From assembly GCA_903906615.1 (NCBI GenBank), contig CAIVKT010000667.1, forward strand, positions 1 through 7,393: a stretch of DNA of 7,393 nt, read 5' to 3'. Within the stretch, counting starts at the first letter, position 1, and the number at the start of each line of letters is the position of its first letter. The notes below the pieces were generated by a model. The model was not told where the DNA came from. It saw only the letters and a list, made by a program, of their open reading frames with translations, and searched no databases. The stretch is from an uncultured Bacteroidota bacterium. Lineage in GTDB: Bacteria; Bacteroidota; Bacteroidia; Chitinophagales; Chitinophagaceae. A program made the translations under genes and the position numbers. Positions 1 through 5,153 of the stretch are shown piece by piece.

Positions 1-303
1 CAATACTTAACACTCATTAATGTGTTTACCGTAGAGCCGGCCGATCAGCAAAGACTCATTGACCTGCTCACGCTGGCTACTGACAGCAGCGTAAGAAATA
101 TAACGGGATTTATTTCATCGAGCCTGCACCGAGGCATTGATGGCACTAAAGTAACGATGTATGCGCAATGGCGGAGCATAGAGGATTACCAGGCCATGCG
201 TAACAATGCTACCGCATCACCCTACCTCGAAGAAGCGCTGAAGTTCGCTAAATTTGACATGGGTATGTATGAGGTCGTGGCTACTTTTTTGCCGGCAGAA
301 TAA
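1..303 (+). CDS. ABM-domain (antibiotic biosynthesis monooxygenase-like) protein, 5' end outside window
   Basis: This is the 3' part of a small ABM-fold protein, 100 residues within the window. The frame is open to base 1 and reads QYLTLINVFTVEPADQQ before any start codon. A GTG at 22 is a possible but unlikely start, because the residues before it (TLINVF) form the usual first beta strand of this family. Probably only a few codons are missing. The stop is TAA at 301-303. Family hallmarks are the N-terminal TLINVFTVEPADQQ, the central GFISSSLHR followed by YAQWRSIEDYQAM, and the C-terminal MYEVVATF strand. ABM-fold proteins are small dimeric ferredoxin-like proteins; some are cofactor-free monooxygenases or haem-degrading enzymes, and many have no known substrate. 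The exact reaction here cannot be read from the sequence. The gene converges on the M28 peptidase gene across a perfect hairpin. Confidence 0.88.
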   Translation, partial: QYLTLINVFTVEPADQQRLIDLLTLATDSSVRNITGFISSSLHRGIDGTKVTMYAQWRSIEDYQAMRNNATASPYLEEALKFAKFDMGMYEVVATFLPAE

Positions 304-338
304 CGGAATATCTAACGGTAACGGTACGCATATTTTTC

Positions 339-368
339 AGTAGCCCACAGTTGAAGCTGTGGGCTACT
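339..368. terminator. Perfect 12-bp hairpin between convergent genes
   Basis: AGTAGCCCACAG (339-350) pairs perfectly with CTGTGGGCTACT (357-368) around the six-base loop TTGAAG. It lies 35 bases after the ABM stop and 25 bases after the M28 stop on the other strand, the expected place for a bidirectional terminator. Neither strand has a clear U-tract after the stem: the TTTTT run at 333-337 precedes the stem on the + strand. It may therefore be a structural or palindromic interspersed repeat that also stops transcription. The structure is certain; the terminator role is inferred. Confidence 0.55.
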
Positions 369-393
369 TGCGTTACTGATCTTGCATCCCTGC

Positions 394-2133
394 TTAATTC
401 GTAAACACCATACGCTTTGATTGCAGCGCTTTACCATCTACCACCAATGTATAAATAAAAGTGCCGCTCATGTTGTAGCCATGTGAGTACTCTATTTCGT
501 TAACACCTGCGTTAAGCGTGATGGGCGTACGGCTCACTTCCGTCCCATTCAGGTCCCGGATGAGGATATAAGCATTTTTATAGGCCACCTGCTCGTCTAC
601 CTTTACCGCTATGGTGGTGGCTTCATCTGCCGGGTTGGGCTTGTTTTGCAATAGCTCTATACCATTTGCTTGCGGCACCATGCCTACCGCATTCACCGTT
701 GCTACCCGTTGCATGATCTCTTCTGAGAACAGGCTCTCTACCCCCGCGGTGTCTACAGCAGCCACACTCACTATATAATTGCCTGTGGGTACTATCAGGG
801 TGTCGGCCAGGCCGGTAAACGTATACACAGAGTCCCAGTCGTTAGACGTGGTGCGCAGCCCTATCTTGTAGTGCATATACTCCGGGTGTGCTGTAATATT
901 CACGATCAGGTTGCCGCCTGTGGTACTTAACGCCAAGTCGGGCGTTTGCGGGCCTACAGCCATCATGGCCATGGCATTGCCATTGATCACTATGTTTCTT
1001 GCGAGGTAATCGAAGTCTACATAAAAGGTGTCTATGATGCCATCATTATTCACGTCCACCCCCATGCTGTCAGCCGATGTGTGTTGCCGGTCTTTATACG
1101 TAGGGTCGGTAACATCGGCATTGCCATCTTCATTTTCAGAGGTCATGCGAATGGCTGTATAGCCCAGCTGGCGAAAGGGGATATGATCGCCGCCACGCCC
1201 GGTACGGTCTTCGGGTGTCATTACGTTAATGCCCATAGGCACATGCGCTACGGGCAATATGCGCTCGTTATACTGTAGTTTGGTGAAACGCGCGAACTGC
1301 TTGTGTGGCGAGTTGAACGAACCATAGGAGAACAAGCGCACATGTGTGCTGTCTATATCCTCAAAGCCGGGGCAACTGGGTGGCGATGAGGTATGGCCGC
1401 AGATGATGCCACCTACAATATCATTGTTCAGCACAGCCTTTATTTTTATGCCGTTATCTTTTGCGTATACCGCAAATGCCTGTCCGCCATACAGGCCCTG
1501 CTCTTCGCCTATCACCACCAGGAACACTATAGTATGGTTATAGCTGTATTTACTCATCACCCGCGCCAGTTCCAGCACCAGTGCCGTGCCGCTGCCATTA
1601 TCGTTGATGCCCTGCGCTATGCAGGCAGTATCGCACACATCTTTGCAGCGGCTGTCTATATGCGCTTCTACTACTATCACCGATTTGTCCGCTGTATCCA
1701 GTCCCGGCAGCACGGCAAATATATTGCGGTGCTGCGGTATGCCGCAAATGGTGGTGTCGAATTGCAGGTAAGAGGGGAGTAGCCTGTGCTCATTGGCTGC
1801 ACTATACTGCTGAAATTTATTATACACCCACCTGCGCGCGGCGCCTATGCCACGTGTGCCGGATGCAGTATCAGAGCCTGTATTGCGTGTCCCAAATGTA
1901 GTGAGCATATTCAGGTCAGCACGGAGCGAATCGGGCGATACAAGAGTGTTAAGCCCTTGACTGATGATCGTGGCATCTGTAATGATTGATGTGGCGTGAT
2001 AAGCCCTCGGATCGTACTTGCCCAGCAGCACTTGCTGCACCTCCGGATCAGTACACACATTAACCACCTGCGCGTTTCCCACAAAATTACGGGTGAGTAG
2101 TGCGGCACATAAAAAGAGTAAGCGTGTTTTCAT
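394..2133 (-). CDS. Secreted M28 family zinc peptidase with T9SS C-terminal sorting domain
   Basis: A predicted 579-residue exported metallo-exopeptidase (aminopeptidase-like). The start chosen is the ATG at 2133, which begins the signal peptide MKTRLLFLCAALL with likely cleavage at GNA|Q near residue 21. An ATG six codons upstream (2151) would put MAQIIF before the signal peptide and is less likely. The M28 two-zinc site is complete: H158 and D160 in AHID, D178 in NDNGSG, E210-E211 in GEEQG (catalytic base and ligand), D238 in NND, and H317 in GDHIPF. A DVNNDGIID calcium-loop-like stretch lies near residues 360-368. A fibronectin-III-like beta domain spans roughly 398-480. The C-terminus from about 494 (LLQNKPNP to the end, KRMVFTN) is a type A T9SS sorting domain, so the protein should cross the outer membrane by the Por pathway and be surface-attached or released. 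It is monocistronic, divergent from the GNAT gene. The substrate is unknown. Confidence 0.95.
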   Translation of the reverse strand: MKTRLLFLCAALLTRNFVGNAQVVNVCTDPEVQQVLLGKYDPRAYHATSIITDATIISQGLNTLVSPDSLRADLNMLTTFGTRNTGSDTASGTRGIGAARRWVYNKFQQYSAANEHRLLPSYLQFDTTICGIPQHRNIFAVLPGLDTADKSVIVVEAHIDSRCKDVCDTACIAQGINDNGSGTALVLELARVMSKYSYNHTIVFLVVIGEEQGLYGGQAFAVYAKDNGIKIKAVLNNDIVGGIICGHTSSPPSCPGFEDIDSTHVRLFSYGSFNSPHKQFARFTKLQYNERILPVAHVPMGINVMTPEDRTGRGGDHIPFRQLGYTAIRMTSENEDGNADVTDPTYKDRQHTSADSMGVDVNNDGIIDTFYVDFDYLARNIVINGNAMAMMAVGPQTPDLALSTTGGNLIVNITAHPEYMHYKIGLRTTSNDWDSVYTFTGLADTLIVPTGNYIVSVAAVDTAGVESLFSEEIMQRVATVNAVGMVPQANGIELLQNKPNPADEATTIAVKVDEQVAYKNAYILIRDLNGTEVSRTPITLNAGVNEIEYSHGYNMSGTFIYTLVVDGKALQSKRMVFTN

Positions 2134-2187
2134 AAAAATGATTTGAGCCATGTGAAATTACACAATAAAGTGAATTGCTAATTGTCA

Positions 2188-2195
2188 TTACTTTG
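2188..2195 (+). promoter_or_regulatory. Candidate -7 promoter element of the GNAT gene
   Basis: TTACTTTG matches the Bacteroidota -7 consensus TAnnTTTG at all fixed positions except the second. It ends six bases before the ATG at 2202, the same spacing seen for the DUF4249 gene. No convincing -33 TTG is visible at the usual distance. If used, transcription would begin within a few bases of the start codon. Confidence 0.45.
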
Positions 2196-2201
2196 CACCC
2201 G

Positions 2202-2693
2202 ATGGAACACACCACCACACTACGGCCAATTACCAGCAATGACAATGCCGGCATAGCCCTCATCATCCGCAGCGTATTGGCCGAGTTTAAAGCCAACAAG
2301 CCCGGTACGGTTTATTACGACCCCACCACCGATGATCTCTATAGCCTATTCTCCCACCCAGGTTCGTGCTATTGGATACTGGAAATGGATGGCCATATAA
2401 TGGGTGGCTCCGGCATATACCCCACAGATGGCCTGCCCGGTGGCTGCTGCGAGGTAGTGAAGCTATACCTGCTGCCCGAGGCACGGGGCAAAGGCTACGG
2501 CCGTATGCTAATACACAAATGTTTTGAAAGTGCGCGGCAACACGGCTACCAACAAGTGTATCTCGAAACCATGCCTGAACTAAAGATGGCCGTGGGCCTG
2601 TATGAGCAATGCGGGTTCGAATACCTGCAAGGCCCGCTCGGCAACTCCGGCCATTTCGGCTGCGATCTTTGGATGTTAAAAACACTGGTATAA
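2202..2693 (+). CDS. GNAT family N-acetyltransferase
   Basis: A cytoplasmic protein of 163 residues that should transfer an acetyl group from acetyl-CoA to an amine; the acceptor is unknown. Motif A is clear: the strand CEVVKLYLLP (83-92) followed by the pyrophosphate-binding loop ARGKGYG (94-100) and helix RMLIHKCFESA. Motif B is visible as AVGLYEQCGF (130-139), the usual helix and Y-x-x-x-G-F turn. The N-terminus LRPITSNDNAGIALIIRSVL is a normal GNAT first strand and helix. The ATG at 2202 is preferred over an in-frame TTG at 2175, because the latter lies upstream of the likely -7 element. The gene is divergent from the M28 gene with 68 bases between starts, and stands alone. A weak terminator hairpin follows it. 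Confidence 0.93.
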   Translation: MEHTTTLRPITSNDNAGIALIIRSVLAEFKANKPGTVYYDPTTDDLYSLFSHPGSCYWILEMDGHIMGGSGIYPTDGLPGGCCEVVKLYLLPEARGKGYGRMLIHKCFESARQHGYQQVYLETMPELKMAVGLYEQCGFEYLQGPLGNSGHFGCDLWMLKTLV

Positions 2694-2726
2694 AACTATA
2701 GGGAATTGGGTGTTATACCAATAAGA

Positions 2727-2750
2727 CACCTATTTTAGGTGCAAATTTTT
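2727..2750 (+). terminator. Weak rho-independent terminator after the GNAT gene
   Basis: CACCTA (2727-2732) pairs with TAGGTG (2736-2741) around a three-T loop, followed by CAAATTTTT with a T-run at 2746-2750. It begins 33 bases after the GNAT stop. The stem is short (6 bp) and of moderate GC, so strength is uncertain. Confidence 0.45.
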
Positions 2751-2775
2751 AGGAACGATTTTGTGCAACTCAAGG

Positions 2776-2903
2776 CCACCACATAGGCACATAGACCACA
2801 TAGGCAGATGTAATTGAGCCTATGTGTACTTGCAATTTATGAGTAAAGACCATCCCGATAGCTATCGAGGAACTATGTGATCTATGTGCCTCCTATGTGG
2901 TGG
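2776..2903. repeat. 128-bp imperfect inverted repeat of CACATAG-type units
   Basis: The left arm (2776-2804) reads CCACCACATAGG, then CACATAGA, then CCACATAGG. The right arm (2873-2903) is its reverse complement, apart from a three-base insertion (AGG) and a few differences near the inner end. Each arm holds three roughly eight-base CACATAG(G/A) units. A further inverted unit at 2818-2826 (GCCTATGTG) pairs perfectly over 9 bp with 2797-2805, offering an alternative smaller hairpin. The stretch has no coding potential. It looks like a miniature palindromic intergenic element of the sort scattered through Bacteroidota chromosomes, but copy number cannot be judged from one window. It fills most of the 304-bp gap between the GNAT and lipoprotein genes. 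Confidence 0.8.
2856..2867. repeat. 12-bp perfect palindrome CGATAGCTATCG
   Basis: A perfect self-complementary 12-mer lies inside the larger inverted repeat, off centre toward the right arm, flanked by CC on the left and AGG on the right. It could be a protein-binding dyad, a remnant of a target site or an interspersed repeat motif. No function can be read from it. Confidence 0.6.
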
Positions 2904-2978
2904 AAAATATCGCGCAAATTTCTGCATCATTTTGATCGAATTGGTATTATCTGGAAATGTACTATTTTTAGATATGCT

Positions 2979-2986
2979 TTCTTTTG
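2979..2986 (+). promoter_or_regulatory. Candidate -7 promoter element of the small lipoprotein gene
   Basis: TTCTTTTG matches TAnnTTTG except at the second base and ends 11 bases before the ATG at 2998. No clear -33 element is present at the expected distance. Its support is mainly positional, by analogy with the stronger elements in this window. Confidence 0.35.
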
Positions 2987-2997
2987 AAACAGTATTT

Positions 2998-3471
2998 ATG
3001 AAACAGACCGCACTGCTTTTATTTATTGCTTTCGCTTTTGCAACCACAGGCTGTGAAAAAGGAAAGAATGCGCCCACTTCAACAGGATCTACCACTACTA
3101 CCCGCACTACCGCACTCACCGACAGCAGTATACTCGGCAGTTATACCGGGAATGTCGTTTATATTTCAGGCTATTTCAATGAAAGTACTTTGCGTTATGA
3201 TACCACTACGTATACCACTTCCGCGTTGGCAACGGTAAGCAGATGGGGTACAGATTCCTTTGTGGTGTACTGTGATAGCATAATATTTTTTTATTACAGC
3301 GACCCTGCTAAACGGGCGTTAGCGTTCGATTCCACGCACATTTACGCCCCTCCTTTCGGGCAAATGGCTTTCAGTGCTGATGATGACACTTTGCACCTCA
3401 CGGTAATACACAATTTTATGGTTAATGCCACAAGCGCATTCCAGGATTATATTTTTTACGGGCACAAGTAA
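2998..3471 (+). CDS. Small predicted lipoprotein of unknown function
   Basis: A 157-residue protein beginning MKQTALLLFIAFAFATTGC. It has a short basic start, a hydrophobic core and a lipobox (TTGC) with Cys19 as the lipidated residue. A Ser/Thr-rich linker covers about 27-44. The rest alternates hydrophobic and polar residues rich in Tyr, Thr and Asp (for example LGSYTGNVVY at 46-55), suggesting a beta-sheet domain; I do not recognise a named family. An earlier in-frame ATG at 2884 is rejected because it starts inside the right arm of the inverted repeat and would bury the signal peptide 38 residues in. The stop TAA (3469-3471) is one base from the stop of the convergent PqqB-like gene, so no terminator fits between them. 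Confidence 0.82.
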   Translation: MKQTALLLFIAFAFATTGCEKGKNAPTSTGSTTTTRTTALTDSSILGSYTGNVVYISGYFNESTLRYDTTTYTTSALATVSRWGTDSFVVYCDSIIFFYYSDPAKRALAFDSTHIYAPPFGQMAFSADDDTLHLTVIHNFMVNATSAFQDYIFYGHK

Positions 3472-3472
3472 T

Positions 3473-4390
3473 TTATAGTACGGCTCCCTGCTCTGCGATG
3501 TTGAAGCCCAGCTTTCTAACCTGCTTACGCTTATCTGCATCCCATAGTAGTGGGTTGGTATGGTTGAAGTGAATGAAGTATATCTTGCTTTTCATATCGC
3601 TGCTTTCGGCCGAGAATTTATCCATGGTCTCTGTGACAAAAGGGTGCTGTATTACTTTATTTCTCCCGGCCAGCTCGGTGCTGTCGTAGCACGTGGCATC
3701 TACCATGGCTATATCTACGCTTTTTACCTGCGCTATAATATCCCTATCCCACACATCCCATTTATTGATGTCAGGTATAAACAGGTATTTCCTGCGAGGG
3801 GTAGCTATGCGAAACCCTGCTGTCTCAGAATATTCATCGCGGTGTGGCACTGTGAATGCTGTAACGCTGATGCCATTGGTGAGCTGTACTGCGCTATCGG
3901 TAGTAAGCTGTTGTATGGCTATGTTTTGCAGTGTTACTAATTGGCTCCATGGGCCATTGTTTTCGAGGAAGGCCTTCAGTTTAGGTAGCACATATACCGG
4001 CACATTTTTAGTATTCATTACCTCCCTGCCCAGTTGCATAAGCCCGGTATAGTGCCCTATATGCGCATGAGTGATGAAGATGCCATCAGGCAGGTAATTA
4101 TACTTGCCTTTAGTAAGTGTCTGAAAATAATGCAGCTCTTCTTTTATATCCGGTGTGGCCTCAAACAGCCACCACTTCTTACTTACGGGATCTACCAGCG
4201 CCAGCGACACCACGCTTCTGCGCATGGACGCATCCTCCCACGCCCGTGTGCAGCATTGCTTGCTACAGCCCATATGCGGGTAGCCGCCATCCTGCGCTAT
4301 GCCCAGCACCTGTATGTAAGGCGCATCGCCTTGCGCACTTGCGTGTAGGCAAAGACAAAGCATGAATATGGTACAGAGGTGTTTGAGCAT
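3473..4390 (-). CDS. Secreted PqqB-like metallo-beta-lactamase-fold hydrolase
   Basis: 305 residues. The N-terminus MLKHLCTIFMLCLCLHASAQ is a signal peptide with likely cleavage at ASA|Q, so the enzyme should be periplasmic or secreted. The opening IQVLGIAQDGGYPHMGC resembles the start of PqqB (VLG-x-A-x-GGG-x-P followed by cysteines), with Cys42, Cys46 and Cys47 where PqqB carries a structural zinc cluster. The MBL metal motif is HAHIGH (108-113): the three histidines are present, but the usual Asp of HxHxDH is Gly. Later candidate ligands are H183 (VPHRDE), D207 (IPDINKW), D231, and H274/H277 (FIHFNH). No other PQQ biosynthesis gene is nearby, and PqqB itself is not normally exported, so a role in PQQ synthesis is doubtful. 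The substrate is unknown. It follows the WGCG lipoprotein on the same strand but has its own -7 element. Confidence 0.9.
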   Translation of the reverse strand: MLKHLCTIFMLCLCLHASAQGDAPYIQVLGIAQDGGYPHMGCSKQCCTRAWEDASMRRSVVSLALVDPVSKKWWLFEATPDIKEELHYFQTLTKGKYNYLPDGIFITHAHIGHYTGLMQLGREVMNTKNVPVYVLPKLKAFLENNGPWSQLVTLQNIAIQQLTTDSAVQLTNGISVTAFTVPHRDEYSETAGFRIATPRRKYLFIPDINKWDVWDRDIIAQVKSVDIAMVDATCYDSTELAGRNKVIQHPFVTETMDKFSAESSDMKSKIYFIHFNHTNPLLWDADKRKQVRKLGFNIAEQGAVL

Positions 4391-4394
4391 CTTT

Positions 4395-4402
4395 CAAAGA
4401 TA
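4395..4402 (-). promoter_or_regulatory. -7 promoter element of the PqqB-like gene
   Basis: TATCTTTG on the - strand is an exact match to the Bacteroidota -7 consensus TAnnTTTG. It ends four bases before the ATG at 4390 and begins 17 bases after the stop of the preceding gene. An imperfect dyad (CATCCGGCCGAATG, 4405-4418, 12 of 14 symmetric) lies just upstream and could be an operator. The close spacing implies an almost leaderless transcript. Confidence 0.6.
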
Positions 4403-4419
4403 ATCATCCGGCCGAATGT

Positions 4420-5142
4420 TTACTGCACCTCAATGAATTTTTCCTCCCTGAACTCAAACACGGATGGCTCCCGCCACCAGTTCATTAATACATAACCCGG
4501 GAAATCCCGCATCCCTGCGCTGTTAACGATCAGCATACGGCTATCTGCCCGGTATTCAATGCCATCATGTCCGTCAGAGGTATCGAACGGCAATTTCGAG
4601 AATATTATTTTGCCATTTGTACGGTCTACAATAGCCATCAGCTGGCATTCTGCCCCACATCCCCATTGTACGATAGTATAGTGCCCCGCAAAGTTTACCC
4701 CATCATGCGCGCATCCATATTTTATACGTGTAATAAAGTATTTCGCATTACGGTCTGTAGCAAAATCAGGTGCCGCCATGGGGCCTTTATATACCTCGGC
4801 AGGAAAGTCAGTAAACTTGGAATGGAAAGAGAATTTTTGATAAACGCCCATGCCCGCTATGTGGTGCTTATCGCCTAATAGCACCTCTGTACTATCTGCA
4901 AATAATGTATCGCCCTTGGTATTAGTATGTGGCTTTTCGCCCTGCTTTACCAGTTCATACGCCATAGCGCTATCGGTCTCAAATAGCAGGTCGCCCACCT
5001 TTATAGTGTCCCATTTTTTTTCGGTATATGGTTGCGGTACCGCCGGTACGGCCGAATCACCTGCGGGTACGATGCCTTTTTTATTTCCTGCCCCAGAGCA
5101 GGAAATAAAAAACAGCATAGCTATTAAGCAGTACCTCGTCAT
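4420..5142 (-). CDS. Conserved predicted lipoprotein with NFAGHY-WGCG motif
   Basis: 240 residues. MTRYCLIAMLFFISC is a short lipoprotein signal with lipobox FISC (Cys15), followed by a Gly/Ala/Pro/Lys-rich tether to about residue 40. The recognisable core is at 143-167: YGCAHDG, then NFAGHYTIVQWGCGAECQ, then LMAIVDRTNGKI. The NFAGHY-x4-WGCG-x2-C pattern is familiar from uncharacterised bacterial proteins, but I cannot assign a biochemical role. Cys144, Cys162 and Cys166 could form a disulfide or bind metal in the periplasm (inference). The C-terminal part (SRMLIVN, YVLMNWW, VFEFREEKF) looks like further beta strands. The gene starts 11 bases after the trxB stop on the same strand, with no promoter or terminator between, so it is probably co-transcribed with trxB. 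Confidence 0.86.
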   Translation of the reverse strand: MTRYCLIAMLFFISCSGAGNKKGIVPAGDSAVPAVPQPYTEKKWDTIKVGDLLFETDSAMAYELVKQGEKPHTNTKGDTLFADSTEVLLGDKHHIAGMGVYQKFSFHSKFTDFPAEVYKGPMAAPDFATDRNAKYFITRIKYGCAHDGVNFAGHYTIVQWGCGAECQLMAIVDRTNGKIIFSKLPFDTSDGHDGIEYRADSRMLIVNSAGMRDFPGYVLMNWWREPSVFEFREEKFIEVQ

Positions 5143-5153
5143 TAGTTGTTTAT

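Noticed and set aside
22..24. GTG as the start of the ABM gene
   Set aside because: The frame is open to base 1 and the upstream codons encode the normal first strand of the family (TLIN), so the gene runs off the left edge.
946..1782. Several + strand open frames over the M28 gene
   Set aside because: They are antisense shadows of the peptidase, with His/Tyr/Ile-rich translations and no family motifs.
2149..2151. ATG at 2151 as the M28 start
   Set aside because: It would put MAQIIF ahead of a well-formed signal peptide beginning at 2133.
2175..2177. TTG start for the GNAT gene
   Set aside because: It lies upstream of the probable -7 element, and the added residues do not fit the GNAT N-terminus.
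2287..2685. 132-codon - strand frame over the GNAT gene
   Set aside because: It is antisense to a gene with complete GNAT motifs; the translation is Arg/Gly-rich with no recognisable domain.
2776..2903. Short CRISPR-like array
   Set aside because: The repeated units are about 8 bases, nearly contiguous and inverted between arms, with no spacers of uniform length and no cas genes.
2884..2997. Longer N-terminus of the small lipoprotein
   Set aside because: It begins within the right arm of the inverted repeat and would bury the lipoprotein signal 38 residues into the protein.
3560..4365. Overlapping + strand frames over the PqqB-like gene
   Set aside because: They are antisense shadows of a clear MBL-fold gene and lack motifs or promoter elements.
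3473..4390. Assignment as true pqqB of a PQQ biosynthesis cluster
   Set aside because: It has a signal peptide, an altered metal motif and no pqq genes nearby.
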